A stretch of DNA of 64,000 nt from Chryseobacterium arachidis (GCF_900129245.1 NZ_FQUT01000008.1:1-64000), one strand, 5' to 3'. Positions 15,861-25,140 are shown, counted from the first letter of the stretch. The notes: generated from the sequence alone by a model not told the origin. Translations and numbers: made by a program.

Positions 15861-16623
15861 TTTTATAGACTACAGGAAGAATTTCATTCACTCTTAACCC
15901 GTATTTTTTAATTTCTTCTTCTGGAAAGGTCTGAGAGTAGAAATTGATATCCGTTTCAAAACCTGCTTTTTTCAGGCGATCAAAATAATCCATTCCGTAC
16001 CAGCGAACGTGATCGTACTGCCCGAAATGTTTCTGACGTTCTTTCGGATCTTTAATCGTGAAATCCTCATACGTTTTTTCCAAAGAATTTTTCATCGGAA
16101 CCTGTAGAATTCCCCATCCTCCAGGCCTTAAAACTCTGTACAATTCACTCATCGCCTTTGCATCGTCCTCAATATGTTCCAAAACGTGGTTGCAAAACAC
16201 GATATCAAAACTTTCATCCGCAAAAGGAAGATCCAGAATATCCGCTTTTACATCTACAATCGGAGAAAATAAATCGGCTGAAATATAATCCAGATTCCTC
16301 ATTCTCTTGAATTTCCTTAAAAATTCCTGTTCCGGAGCAATATGTAAAACCTTATAGTTTTTAATAAAAAAATCGGTCTCATTCTGAAGATACAGCCACA
16401 TCTGGCGGTGTCTTTCCAAACTTAAAGTTCCGGGAGACAAGGCATTTTCACGCTGGCTTCCGTATCCGTAAGGAAGAAACTTCCGATAATATTTACCGTC
16501 AATAGGATCCTGAAATTTGTCACCTTTGAAAAACTGATAAATAAGCGGTCGTGCCCAGATGCTCATTTTAATAAGCAGTGGACGCGGGATTTTATTTAGT
16601 AAAAGCTTCGTTACTTTTTTCAT
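15856..16623 (-). CDS. Class I SAM-dependent methyltransferase
   Basis: A 255-residue protein. An N-terminal basic and aromatic segment (about 60 residues) precedes a Rossmann methyltransferase fold: motif I region VLHIAPEQEFLRKF (a variant without the usual GxGxG), the acidic strand YISADL, then ADILDLPFADESFDIVFCNHVLEHIEDD and LYRVLRPGGWGILQVP. The HVLEHI/RVLRPGG pair is typical of the Methyltransf_11 group. The substrate is unknown. Its ATG overlaps the map stop codon in TAATG, so translation is probably coupled to methionine aminopeptidase. Confidence 0.88.
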   Translation of the reverse strand: MKKVTKLLLNKIPRPLLIKMSIWARPLIYQFFKGDKFQDPIDGKYYRKFLPYGYGSQRENALSPGTLSLERHRQMWLYLQNETDFFIKNYKVLHIAPEQEFLRKFKRMRNLDYISADLFSPIVDVKADILDLPFADESFDIVFCNHVLEHIEDDAKAMSELYRVLRPGGWGILQVPMKNSLEKTYEDFTIKDPKERQKHFGQYDHVRWYGMDYFDRLKKAGFETDINFYSQTFPEEEIKKYGLRVNEILPVVYKK

Positions 16624-17432
16624 TAAAAATCCAATTGGAACGCTTTTTCTTCATCATTTACAATTCCCAATGCATCATAAATGTACTGGAAGGTAGACAG
16701 CAATACCGGTTTTCCGTTGATTACCGCTACATCGTGCTCGAAGTGCGCCGAAGGTTTATTATCCAAAGTAGTTACCGTCCAGCCGTCATTATGGAACTTC
16801 ACTTTTTCAGTTCCAAGGTTGATCATCGGCTCGATGGCGATGGTTAATCCGTCTTTAATCACCTTTCCGCTGCCCTGTCTTCCGTAGTTCGGAACCTGCG
16901 GATCTTCATGCATCTGTCTTCCCACACCATGTCCTACAAGCTCTTTTACCACTCCGTATCCTTCTTTCTCGCAGTGGCTCTGGATGGCATAAGAAATATC
17001 TCCGATTCTCTTTCCCCTGATGCACTGTGCAATTCCTTTATAAAGAGATTCTTTTGCTACTTTAAGGAGTTTTTTGGTTTCAGGGCTTACTTCTCCAATT
17101 TCAAAAGTATAGGCATGATCTCCTACGAAACCATTTAGAACTGCTCCGCAATCTACCGAAAGTACATCACCTTCTTTGATCTCTTCCTTGCTTGGAAAAC
17201 CGTGAACAACCTGTTCGTTCGGTGAAATACACAAAGAATACGGGAAACCTCCGTATCCTAAAAATGCAGGTTCAGCGCCATGATCTTTGATAAAATCGTG
17301 CGCTAATTTATCTAAATACAAAGTGGTAATCCCAGGTTTGATCTCTTTTGCCAACATTCCCAATGTCCTAGAAACCAACTGAGCACTCTGCTTCATCAGA
17401 CGAAGTTCGTCTATTGTTTTTAATTGAATCAT
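16623..17432 (-). CDS. map: Type I methionine aminopeptidase
   Basis: A 269-residue enzyme that removes the N-terminal Met from new proteins. All five metal ligands are present: D94, D105, H168, E201 and E232, plus catalytic H77 (in VVHGFP). The blocks VDCGAVLNGFVGDHAYTF, GHGVGRQMHEDPQVPNYG and the C-terminal AHFEHDVAV match type Ia enzymes. No N-terminal zinc-finger extension. The following methyltransferase gene overlaps its stop by one base. The upstream 170 bp (17433-17602) holds short imperfect TAGATGTTAGAAGTTAG-like repeats but no gene. Confidence 0.97.
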   Translation of the reverse strand: MIQLKTIDELRLMKQSAQLVSRTLGMLAKEIKPGITTLYLDKLAHDFIKDHGAEPAFLGYGGFPYSLCISPNEQVVHGFPSKEEIKEGDVLSVDCGAVLNGFVGDHAYTFEIGEVSPETKKLLKVAKESLYKGIAQCIRGKRIGDISYAIQSHCEKEGYGVVKELVGHGVGRQMHEDPQVPNYGRQGSGKVIKDGLTIAIEPMINLGTEKVKFHNDGWTVTTLDNKPSAHFEHDVAVINGKPVLLSTFQYIYDALGIVNDEEKAFQLDF

Positions 17433-17602
17433 TTTTGTATAGATGTTAGATAGTAGATGTTAGAAGTTAGACTTACAATTTTATAAATATTTTGAATTCT
17501 ATTTAAACTTCTAATGATCTATATTATCCTGATAAACTTTAAATTAAAAGCAAAATTTTCAAAACTAATTTCTAAAATCCAGCTTCTAATTTCTAATAAA
17601 AT

Positions 17603-18034
17603 CTACCAGAAAAGTCCTTTTTTCTTTTCTTTTTTAAGTTTCGAATAGGCTAAAACTTCTTTACCTTCAACACGGAATTCTATTCTTTCCTGAATAATAT
17701 TGTAGATCTCGCCCCAGCCCGGAAATCCTCCAAGATTTCTATCATCAATGAACCAGTCTGCATCCAGCTTTCTTGATTGATTTTCTGAATCAAAAACCTC
17801 TCCTTCAAAACTTGAATTAACAGCATAAAATTCAATCCCGTTACTTTTGCAGAATTCTACAGCTTCATCCAACGTTTTTCCGTGTCTGTACGTCCAAAGA
17901 ATCAATCGGTACCCTTCTGCCTGAAGTTTTCTTAATGTTTCAAAAGCAAACGTTTTGGTTTTGCCAATTGCCGGATAAGCATCATCAACAATAGTTCCGT
18001 CGAAGTCTACAGCAATTTTTTTGTTATTCATCAT
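17603..18034 (-). CDS. HAD-like protein of the BT0820 group
   Basis: A 143-residue minimal HAD-superfamily protein. Motif I is AVDFDGTIVDD (both aspartates present), motif II lies in LILWTYRHGKTLDEAV, and motif IV is DWFIDDRNLGG. It lacks a cap domain and matches the small bacteroidete group represented by BT0820 of Bacteroides. It is probably a phosphatase with unknown substrate; the polar Lys-rich tail (KLKKEKKKG) is unusual. An in-frame GTG reading from 18094 starts inside the terminator of the upstream gene, so ATG 18034 (or 18031) is used. A TATCTTTG box lies 20 bp upstream. Confidence 0.85.
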   Translation of the reverse strand: MMNNKKIAVDFDGTIVDDAYPAIGKTKTFAFETLRKLQAEGYRLILWTYRHGKTLDEAVEFCKSNGIEFYAVNSSFEGEVFDSENQSRKLDADWFIDDRNLGGFPGWGEIYNIIQERIEFRVEGKEVLAYSKLKKEKKKGLFW

Positions 18035-18054
18035 ATTGAATATTTTTTGAAATG

Positions 18055-18062
18055 CAAAGATA
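18055..18062 (-). promoter_or_regulatory. -7 promoter element of the BT0820-like gene
   Basis: TATCTTTG on the minus strand, 20 bases before the ATG, directly after the upstream terminator. Confidence 0.5.
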
Positions 18063-18071
18063 CAAAAATAA

Positions 18072-18098
18072 AAGAGTGCTAAAATACTTAACACTCTT
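18072..18098 (-). terminator. Terminator of the acyl-ACP desaturase gene
   Basis: An 11-bp stem with one mismatch (18072-18082 / 18088-18098), followed on the minus strand by TTTTATTTTTG. Confidence 0.8.
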
Positions 18099-18125
18099 AC
18101 TTTTTATATTAAAACCAATATAGAA

Positions 18126-19106
18126 TTAGCTTTTTACCCAATTGAACTGAAACTGCAGATCCGGAGTAGAAATTCTGTCCGTAATTTTCTGAAGTCTTGC
18201 AGGAAGTTTCATTAAATATTCCTGCGCTTTTTCAGCTTTTTCATTCAAGCCTTTTACGTGCTCTATTTTCCACTCATCCAACAGATCTTTCATAATATTA
18301 ATATAATCCTGACCTGTATACACCATGCATCTTTGCGCCGCATCCGAGAAATGCCCCCAAAGCTCACCCGCTTTTTGCCCCGACTGTCTCATCATGTGAG
18401 CCGGCATCACGATCTTTTTACGCATCATATCTTCAAACGCCAGGATCATTTCCGAAGGATCTATTTCTAAAATTCTTGCTACGAAATACTTGTATGCTTT
18501 TGCGTGTCTTGCTTCATCTGCCGCAATTACCCCACACATTTTTGCTAATTTTCCGTTTCCGGTTTGTTTTGCCAATGTCCCTACTCTTCTGTGAGAAATA
18601 TTGGTCGCCGTTTCCTGAAAACTTGTGTAAACGAAGTTTCTGTAAGGATCCATACTTGTTCCCAAGTCGAAACCATCATTAATTAAATATTGAGTAGTGA
18701 CTTCCATCTCTCTCATATTCACCCTCCCACACAGATAAAGGTATTTTCCTAAAAGGTCTCCGTGTCTGTTTTCTTCAGCGGTCCACGCTCTTACCCAGTT
18801 TGCCCAGCCTATTTCTTTCTGCTCCTGGTCTACTCCATCTACTCCCATCAGCCAGGATTCGTAAGACGGTAAAGCTTCTTCTGTAATACAGTCACCGATT
18901 AATGTTACAAATAAATCGTAAGGCATTTCACGTGCGAAAGTCTGAATTTCTTCTAAATCATACTTAAAATCAGCACTTGAAGGATCCGGAAGATAATCAG
19001 AAGGTTGCCATATTTTCTCGATTGGTGTTAAAAACTTATCCAGAAAAGAACCGACTTCCTTTTCTAAAATTCCCATTACTTCTTTCCTTACGAGCTTTTG
19101 ATACAT
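18126..19106 (-). CDS. Acyl-ACP desaturase (soluble di-iron stearoyl-ACP type)
   Basis: A 326-residue soluble fatty acid desaturase that introduces a cis double bond into acyl-ACP using oxygen and ferredoxin. Di-iron ligands are seen as an acidic TEEALP (E76/E77), EENRH (E112/H115), the Glu of TSFQETATNISHRR and DEARH in the last third. The ligands are arranged as in plant and actinobacterial desaturases. It is soluble, with no transmembrane helix. It is a single-gene unit with its own promoter box and terminator; it would supply unsaturated fatty acids for membrane fluidity. Confidence 0.92.
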   Translation of the reverse strand: MYQKLVRKEVMGILEKEVGSFLDKFLTPIEKIWQPSDYLPDPSSADFKYDLEEIQTFAREMPYDLFVTLIGDCITEEALPSYESWLMGVDGVDQEQKEIGWANWVRAWTAEENRHGDLLGKYLYLCGRVNMREMEVTTQYLINDGFDLGTSMDPYRNFVYTSFQETATNISHRRVGTLAKQTGNGKLAKMCGVIAADEARHAKAYKYFVARILEIDPSEMILAFEDMMRKKIVMPAHMMRQSGQKAGELWGHFSDAAQRCMVYTGQDYINIMKDLLDEWKIEHVKGLNEKAEKAQEYLMKLPARLQKITDRISTPDLQFQFNWVKS

Positions 19107-19130
19107 TTTTAGAATTTAGATTATAATTTG

Positions 19131-19138
19131 CAAAGATA
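19131..19138 (-). promoter_or_regulatory. -7 promoter element of the desaturase gene
   Basis: TATCTTTG on the minus strand, 24 bases before the ATG. No -33 TTG at the expected distance. Confidence 0.5.
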
Positions 19139-19192
19139 TGATTATTTTATTATTTAAGGCATAGCAATAAGTATGCCTGACATAAATCATAA

Positions 19193-19227
19193 AAAATTGC
19201 CGTCATTAAAGTTATAACGGCAATTTT
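19193..19227 (-). terminator. Terminator of gpmI
   Basis: A perfect 11-bp stem AAAATTGCCGT (19193-19203) / complement (19217-19227), then a T-rich tail on the minus strand. Confidence 0.8.
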
Positions 19228-19246
19228 CATTTAATAGTATTTCATC

Positions 19247-20788
19247 TTAGCTCACTAAGATATCTCCTGTCATTACTTCGGGCGCATCCACTCCCATTAC
19301 TTTAAGAATTGTCGGAGCTACGTCTCCTAATTTTCCGGGTTTAAGATTCCATGTACGATCTTTATCCATCACAATAAACGGAACAAGATTCGTTGAATGC
19401 TGTGTATTCGGTGTTCCGTCTGCATTGATCATGACATCAGAATTTCCATGGTCTGCAAGGATGAAAACTGCATAGCCGTTTTCGTAGGCCGTTGTTGCCA
19501 CTTTTTCGATACAGCTGTCAACAACTTCTGCCGCCTTTACTGCCGCTGAAAAAACGCCCGTATGTCCCACCATATCTGTATTGGCAAAATTTAAACAAAC
19601 AAAATCTGCTGTTCCGTTTTGCAATTCAGGAACGATTGCGTTTGTGATATCGTAAGCAGACATTTCAGGCTTTAAATCGTAAGTAGGCACATCTTTCGGG
19701 CTCGGACAAAGCAATCTTCTTTCTCCCACAAATTCTGCTTCTCTTCCACCTGAAAAGAAAAACGTAACGTGAGGATATTTTTCAGTTTCGGCAATTCTGA
19801 TCTGTGTTTTATGATTTCTTTCTAGAATTTCGCCCATCGTTTCGTGCAATACCTCTTCATCAAAAACAACGTGTACATTCTGGAAAGTTTTATCGTAATT
19901 CGTTAAAGTAACATAATACAACGGCAATTTTCTCATGAAATACTCAGGATTATCATGCTGGGAAAGCACTTCCGTAATCTCTCTACCTCTGTCTGTACGG
20001 AAATTGAAGCAGATTACGACATCATGATCCGTAATCTTTGCAACAGGAACCACATTTCCAATCTGTGTAGAATCGATCATAATGATAGGCTTAATAAATT
20101 CGTCCGTTACATTATTATCATAAGATCTCTGGATCGAAAGCAAAGCGTCTGTAGATTGTTCGCCAACCCCTTCCACCATTGCATCGTAAGCCAGTTTTAC
20201 ACGCTCCCATCTTTTATCTCTGTCCATTGCATAGTATCTTCCGACAATGGTTGCCAGTTTTCCGACGGTTGTCTCCATGTGGTTTTGAAGTTCTTCGATA
20301 AAACCTTTTCCTGAATGCGGATCGCAGTCACGGCCATCTGTAAAAGCATGAACAAAGACGTTCTCTTCCAACCCAAATTCATGGGCTGCCGTTAAAAGAC
20401 CTTTCAAATGATTGATATGGGAGTGTACCCCACCGTTTGAAACCAAACCGATGAAATGTACTTTTTTGTTTTCTTTTTTAGCATATTCAAACGCATCCTG
20501 AATGACCTTCTGCTGGCCTAATGAACCGTTTTCAACCGCCATATTCAGCTTAACCAGATTTTGATACACTACTCTTCCTGCTCCCAAGTTCATATGTCCC
20601 ACTTCGGAATTTCCCATCTGTCCGGCAGGCAATCCCACAGCTAAACCACTTGCTTCCAGTGTTGTATGCGGAAAATTTTTAAGGCAGTTATCTATAAATG
20701 GTGTGTTTGCTTTATCAATTGCTGAAACGTCCGGATTCATTCCCAATCCCCATCCGTCAAGGATCGCTAGTATTGCTTTTTTCGACAT
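19247..20788 (-). CDS. gpmI: 2,3-bisphosphoglycerate-independent phosphoglycerate mutase
   Basis: A 513-residue glycolytic and gluconeogenic enzyme that interconverts 3- and 2-phosphoglycerate with two Mn ions. The first metal site is D11 in AILDGWG, and the phosphoserine nucleophile is S61 in GQMGNSEVGHMNLGAG. HAFTDGRDCDPHSGKGF, VGRYYAMDRDKRWERV, FNFRTDRGREI, NFANTDMVGHTG and LADHGNSDVM complete the alkaline-phosphatase-fold core. The length is normal. It is a single-gene unit. Confidence 0.97.
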   Translation of the reverse strand: MSKKAILAILDGWGLGMNPDVSAIDKANTPFIDNCLKNFPHTTLEASGLAVGLPAGQMGNSEVGHMNLGAGRVVYQNLVKLNMAVENGSLGQQKVIQDAFEYAKKENKKVHFIGLVSNGGVHSHINHLKGLLTAAHEFGLEENVFVHAFTDGRDCDPHSGKGFIEELQNHMETTVGKLATIVGRYYAMDRDKRWERVKLAYDAMVEGVGEQSTDALLSIQRSYDNNVTDEFIKPIIMIDSTQIGNVVPVAKITDHDVVICFNFRTDRGREITEVLSQHDNPEYFMRKLPLYYVTLTNYDKTFQNVHVVFDEEVLHETMGEILERNHKTQIRIAETEKYPHVTFFFSGGREAEFVGERRLLCPSPKDVPTYDLKPEMSAYDITNAIVPELQNGTADFVCLNFANTDMVGHTGVFSAAVKAAEVVDSCIEKVATTAYENGYAVFILADHGNSDVMINADGTPNTQHSTNLVPFIVMDKDRTWNLKPGKLGDVAPTILKVMGVDAPEVMTGDILVS

Positions 20789-20809
20789 TATGTATAAACT
20801 TTTATACTA

Positions 20810-20817
20810 CAAATTTA
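20810..20817 (-). promoter_or_regulatory. -7 promoter element of gpmI
   Basis: TAAATTTG on the minus strand, 21 bases before the ATG. Confidence 0.45.
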
Positions 20818-20865
20818 TTTAATTTGAAATGAATGGAAGAATTGGCGGACTTAAATTTTAAACAA

Positions 20866-21068
20866 GTTTAAAATTTTTATTAACCACAAAAGACACAAAA
20901 GATTTAGATAATGTGTTTAAAGTTTATCATTAAACTGACGAAAAGAGCACATAAGTTTTAAAAAAATCTTTGATTTTTATCCTTTTGAGAGCCTTTATTA
21001 TCTAATAAATAATAGCTGGAAGAATATCTTTTGTGACTTTTGTGGTTAAATTTAAAATTAGTTTAAAC
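20866..21068. repeat. MITE-like palindromic element, copy 2
   Basis: Nearly identical over about 200 bp to the element at 125-326. Arms of 21 nt at 20882-20902 and 21027-21047 differ at one position, and the outer right arm AGTTTAAAC is at 21060-21068. The left edge forms its own ATTTTAAAC-AA-GTTTAAAAT palindrome (20855-20874). The copy has a 4-base TAAA-type expansion near 21005. It occupies the middle of the 552-bp gap 20789-21340. Confidence 0.8.
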
Positions 21069-21100
21069 AAACTTTTTGTTTAAATTCTTCATTTTCTTTT

Positions 21101-21130
21101 GTCTTGAAACAAAAAATAAAAATTCAAGAC
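21101..21130. other. Inverted repeat in the sui1 upstream gap
   Basis: GTCTTGAA (21101-21108) and TTCAAGAC (21123-21130) flank an A-rich loop. The rest of 21131-21328 holds only pieces resembling dispersed repeat text (CTTCCAACTTCCAGC near 21270), and no gene. Confidence 0.35.
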
Positions 21131-21328
21131 CTGGAAACTCCGGCTAAAAACTGAAAGATAATCCTAAAATTTCCAAAACTCACACAAATTTGTATGAGGT
21201 CTTCGGCTCTAAATTTTATACAGACTTTTAAAACTTAAAAATGGTATCATTATAAACTTCCATCACCCATCTTCCAACTTCCAGCCTTTAAACCAGGTGA
21301 ACTATTTCTTCAACCTCAAATATTTTAT

Positions 21329-21336
21329 TAATTTTG
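21329..21336 (+). promoter_or_regulatory. -7 promoter element at the SUI1 start codon
   Basis: TAATTTTG ends only 4 bases before the ATG at 21341. If used, the mRNA would be leaderless. No -33 TTG is visible. Confidence 0.4.
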
Positions 21337-21340
21337 CTTT

Positions 21341-21664
21341 ATGGATTTAAGAGATCAACTGAAAAACCTTTTTCCTGATCATGAAGAGCAGGATTTTGAG
21401 ATGCCTGAAGAACAGTTCAAGCAGAAAGAACCTTTGGTATGCAAGTTTGAGAAAAAAGGCAGAAACGGAAAACCGGTAACGATTGTTGAAGGCTGGGAAG
21501 GCAGCGAGGAAGAACTTAAGAAAATCTCAAAAAAAATAAAAACCACCTTGGGAATCGGCGGTTCAGAAAAGGATGGGACGATTATCATTCAAGGGGATAA
21601 TCGTGATAAGATTATGGATATCCTTAAAGAAATGGGGTATAAAACTAAGAGAGTTGGCGGATAG
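21341..21664 (+). CDS. SUI1/YciH family translation factor
   Basis: A 107-residue homolog of eukaryotic eIF1 and bacterial YciH. The SUI1 fold spans about residues 35-105: KKGRNGKPVTIVEGW, the basic RNA-binding strand, then GIGGSEKDGTIIIQGDNRDKI and LKEMGYKTKRVGG. The N-terminus is acidic (FPDHEEQDFEMPEEQ), as is common in bacteroidete members. Bacterial YciH influences start-codon fidelity or stress translation; its role here is not established. It may be expressed from a leaderless transcript. Confidence 0.9.
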   Translation: MDLRDQLKNLFPDHEEQDFEMPEEQFKQKEPLVCKFEKKGRNGKPVTIVEGWEGSEEELKKISKKIKTTLGIGGSEKDGTIIIQGDNRDKIMDILKEMGYKTKRVGG

Positions 21665-21710
21665 TTTTTATATTGAATAAACCTTGTTTTAATTAAATCT
21701 CTAATATTTT

Positions 21711-21795
21711 AAACGTTAAGGTCACAAAGTTTTTTAATTAAACGAAAATATTTTTCGGCCGCAAAGGCACTTCGCTCAGCAAGTGATAACGGAAG
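21711..21795. repeat. Fragment of the AACG..CAAAG repeat family
   Basis: TTTTAAACGTTAAGGTCACAAAG followed by TTTTTTAATTAAACG and GCAAAGGCACTTCGC resembles the elements at 43115-43285 and 45751 onward. It is degenerate here. Confidence 0.35.
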
Positions 21796-21828
21796 CCTTG
21801 CGGATCTTGTATTATAATATTTTTAATT

Positions 21829-22728
21829 TTAAAAATAAATCTGTGTCTGCGGCATGATTGTTTTTAATCTTTCAATGGTTGATCTTTCCATGGGATTGCC
21901 CGTTAATATTAATGTTTTAAGATTCTTCAGTTGTGAAAATTCGGCTGGAAGATCTTTTAAATTATTATTGGCTAAATTGATGCTGACTACATTTTTCAAA
22001 CCTCTTACTTTGGACGAGATTTCTCTGATATTGTTCTGGCTTGCATTTAAAAATTCAAGACTTTTCAAATGAAAAAGCTTTTCAGGAAGTGCTGCAATGG
22101 AATTTTGCTGCAGTTCCAAGTATTTTAACTGTTTAGGAAATTCTAAGTTTCCCAAATCGTTAATCTGATTGGCTGAAAGATTTAATGATCTTAAATTTTT
22201 AATCTGATCCAGATCTTTGGCGATAAAACTAATCTGATTTCCCTGCAAATTAATTTCCTCCAACGTCGGAATCTGTAATAAAGCATCTGGAAAAACGTTC
22301 AGGTTGTTGGCATCAAGATGAATTACCTTTAATTTCTTTAGTTTTGCCAAGTTTGGATTAACGCTTGTTAAGCTATTTAAATTTATTGAAAAACTTTCCA
22401 GTTTCTGAAGTTCCGCAATTTCGTCGGGAATATATTTAATGCTGTTTTCGTTGATATTTAAAATCGTCAATTCTTTTAATGCAAAAATTGACTCATCCAT
22501 TTTTTCCAGCTTATTTTCCATTAAATTCAGAAAGAAAATAGAATTTAATTTTTGAATTTCCTTGGGGAGATTAAACATTTTTTTTCCTCTGAAACTCATG
22601 CTGTAGACGGTTTTTCCGCTTTTCAGAGCATCATCAACGTTGGTATATGTAGGATATTTCACCGGATCGATCTGGGCTTTTGCCTGCGAAAGAATTAATA
22701 ATGAAATAGAAAAAAATAGCTTTTTCAT
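21829..22728 (-). CDS. Secreted leucine-rich-repeat protein
   Basis: A 299-residue protein with a Sec signal peptide (LFFSISLLILSQAKAQ) and about nine 22-23-residue leucine-rich repeats (for example LKKLKVIHLDANNLNVFP and LEEINLQGNQISFI), the remaining sequence being a short N-terminal cap (PVKYPTYTNVDDALKSGKTVY). It has no enzymatic domain and no T9SS sorting tail. LRR proteins of this kind usually bind proteins or peptides; location is periplasmic or cell-surface. A 59-bp gap separates it from the PhoX-like gene upstream on the same strand, so co-transcription is possible. Confidence 0.88.
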   Translation of the reverse strand: MKKLFFSISLLILSQAKAQIDPVKYPTYTNVDDALKSGKTVYSMSFRGKKMFNLPKEIQKLNSIFFLNLMENKLEKMDESIFALKELTILNINENSIKYIPDEIAELQKLESFSINLNSLTSVNPNLAKLKKLKVIHLDANNLNVFPDALLQIPTLEEINLQGNQISFIAKDLDQIKNLRSLNLSANQINDLGNLEFPKQLKYLELQQNSIAALPEKLFHLKSLEFLNASQNNIREISSKVRGLKNVVSINLANNNLKDLPAEFSQLKNLKTLILTGNPMERSTIERLKTIMPQTQIYF

Positions 22729-22787
22729 AAAAATAAAAAACTACCGGCAACACAAGTATTACCGGCAGTAGTGTAAATATTAATAGT

Positions 22788-24932
22788 TTATTTTTTTAAT
22801 AGCTTTACCGTTTGCTGGAATCCTCCTTCCGCTTCGATATTTAAAACCAATACTCTTGAAGCCTCAAGCTGTTTCGTAAAATCCAAATCCAGAGATTTGT
22901 TTGTTCCAGAGTATTTCTGGTTGAAAACGATTTTACCGTCGATGCTGTAAGCCGTTACCATGATGTTTTTCAATCCTTTTGGAGAATTGATCTTTACCAA
23001 TCCTGAAGTCGGGTTTGGTGCAACTGTTACGGTATTTTCAGCATGAGTTTCAATAGTTCCCAATGTTCCTGTTGTACCTAAATTATTTTTAAGAGCTACT
23101 ACGATCGTTGCAGACTTTCCTCTGTAATCAATTGTATTTCCTGTTGCATCAATGTCGGTGGAAATTGTAGAATCAGGATGCTGAATAGAAAAGAATCCGA
23201 ATTTGTGATCCGGGGTAAAGGTAAGACCAGTTGGCTCAGATCCTGCAGGCATAGAGGCGAATAATCTCACCTTTGGATTTGCCTGAGTGTGATCCGGAGC
23301 AATTACCCAAATGTAATTTTTACCACCATCCTGAAGAACCCAAAGGTTACCAAGCTCATCGAAAGTAAGATTATCATTTCCATCTCCCCAAGCTTCAGTT
23401 TTTGTTCCCTGAGAGGTCTCAAATGAATAGTTTGTTGTAAGACCTCCTACGAAAGTTTCGACGTTTGAAGCCGTAGTTCCGTTATCCTGTAATCGATAAA
23501 CTTTATTCAAACCTTTTGCTGTAAAATAAATTTTTCCATCAAGCGGACTGATATCAACATCTTCGATTCCGTTAAAAGAAGTACCACCCAAAGATTGAGC
23601 CAAGGCTGTAGTATTATTTTGGTCAGCTTTTGTTTTATTAGGAACCTGAATCCAGGTTGCAGTCGTTGCCACAGGATCTCCATTGCTTAATCCCTGATCT
23701 AATTTTAATACATAAAGATTTCCAGACGAAAGGTTATTCGGGGTATCCATCACATATTTGTAAACCATGTGCGTTCCGCCGTCTTCGCCATAATAAGCTG
23801 TAGTTCCCGCATTATTGATCACAACGTTTTCGTGATTCATAATACCCATCTGCCAAAGCTTTCCTTTAGATCCATCTGCGTTTTGAGAGATTACCTCAGC
23901 TGTTGCAGGATTGATTTCTACCAACCAACCGTAATCTTTCATTCCGTCTGCATTCACATCATTTGACGTTACAGATTCTTCAGCCGTAACTACCGTTCCC
24001 CAAGGTGTAATACCTCCTGAACAGTTTCTGATGGTCTGAACCAAGCTCGGAGCCGAGAAGCTTACCGCTCTTGATCTCGTCAGTTGCCAAAGTTTTGTTG
24101 TAGCGTTATAATTAACTTCCGCCATGGTAACACCTCCAGGGTTTGTCTCATGGTTTACAGAAAGATATCCGTCTGTGCTGCTTGAATTTTTAGCAACATA
24201 TGCTGTAAAGTCGTTTTGTCCACCTACTAAACCTCCGCCTTCAGTATAGTTATCTCCTTCTTTAAGGATCAACTGATATTTATGTTCTGTAGGAATGATT
24301 AATTTACCCGTCTGAGCAGTTGGTACGATAGAAGTAAAGCAGCTGATATGATTGGCGTTGCAAGGAACCGGCGTTACCGTTGAAGTAGTTTTAAGATATG
24401 CATCGATTCTTAAGTCCGAACTTGAAGCTCCTCTGTTGTGCAATTCGATAGAAATTCTGTTGTTTCCGTTTACGAATTTAGATTTTGGGATTGAAAAAAC
24501 ATTATAAACACTTTCTGCCGCTCCATCGATTGTAGTACTTGACCAAGTATTGAAATCAATGGATCCCGCAGGCATATTGTCTCTTACAACTTCTTCTCCG
24601 TTAAGATAAACAACGATACCATCGTCTCTCATAACGCCTAATTCCATCGTTGTAGAAAGATCGTTTAAGTTTACTGTAAAGTCTTTAGCAAAATAAGCTG
24701 TTACAAGACCCGTAGCCGTAGTAGTTGTCACCGGGTCACCGTAGCCAAGAGGTCCGTTTCCTTGTGACCATGTGGTAACATCATAAGTAGCATCCTTCCA
24801 TTGTGCCGCCAGAGCGGTATTATTGTCGTTATACTTCCAAGAAGAATTCTTGTTGAAAATAAAAGTCTGAGCGTTTAATAACGAACCCGTGACCATTGCA
24901 AGAGCTGCAACTGTAAGTAGTTTTCTTTTCAT
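22788..24932 (-). CDS. T9SS-exported PhoX-like (DUF839) protein
   Basis: A 714-residue protein. A signal peptide (MKRKLLTVAALAMVTGSLLNAQ) is followed by a jelly-roll-like N-terminal domain (about 25-195, with MRDDGIVVYLNGEEVVRDNMP). The PhoX/DUF839 region (about 205-620) contains NCSGGITPWGTVVTAEES, the hallmark start of PhoX phosphatases, and GIEDVDISPLDGKIYFTAKG. A type A T9SS sorting domain (VAPNPTSGLVKINSPKG to the C-terminal KK) closes it. PhoX enzymes use Fe/Ca centres to hydrolyse phosphate monoesters; I did not check every ligand, so activity is inferred. A frame extension from TTG at 24962 lacks support, and the ATG at 24932 begins a clean signal peptide. Confidence 0.85.
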   Translation of the reverse strand: MKRKLLTVAALAMVTGSLLNAQTFIFNKNSSWKYNDNNTALAAQWKDATYDVTTWSQGNGPLGYGDPVTTTTATGLVTAYFAKDFTVNLNDLSTTMELGVMRDDGIVVYLNGEEVVRDNMPAGSIDFNTWSSTTIDGAAESVYNVFSIPKSKFVNGNNRISIELHNRGASSSDLRIDAYLKTTSTVTPVPCNANHISCFTSIVPTAQTGKLIIPTEHKYQLILKEGDNYTEGGGLVGGQNDFTAYVAKNSSSTDGYLSVNHETNPGGVTMAEVNYNATTKLWQLTRSRAVSFSAPSLVQTIRNCSGGITPWGTVVTAEESVTSNDVNADGMKDYGWLVEINPATAEVISQNADGSKGKLWQMGIMNHENVVINNAGTTAYYGEDGGTHMVYKYVMDTPNNLSSGNLYVLKLDQGLSNGDPVATTATWIQVPNKTKADQNNTTALAQSLGGTSFNGIEDVDISPLDGKIYFTAKGLNKVYRLQDNGTTASNVETFVGGLTTNYSFETSQGTKTEAWGDGNDNLTFDELGNLWVLQDGGKNYIWVIAPDHTQANPKVRLFASMPAGSEPTGLTFTPDHKFGFFSIQHPDSTISTDIDATGNTIDYRGKSATIVVALKNNLGTTGTLGTIETHAENTVTVAPNPTSGLVKINSPKGLKNIMVTAYSIDGKIVFNQKYSGTNKSLDLDFTKQLEASRVLVLNIEAEGGFQQTVKLLKK

Positions 24933-25140
24933 TATAAATTTTCGATTTATTAGACGATGCAAAACTATCAGATTACTGTGAAGGCCCTGTTAATAGGATT
25001 TTAAATAAATCTTAGTCAATATTAATTAATAGAAAACCGAATGTTAATTAGATTAATTTTATGTTAAATTAAAAAAATATTAAAAAGTTTTTGATAGAAT
25101 TTTAATAGATAAATTATTAAGGGGTGTATGTTAAAAACAG

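Noticed and set aside
21829..22728. CRISPR-like or tandem DNA repeats in the LRR gene
   Set aside because: The periodicity is protein-level leucine-rich repeats; the DNA units are not identical and there are no spacers.
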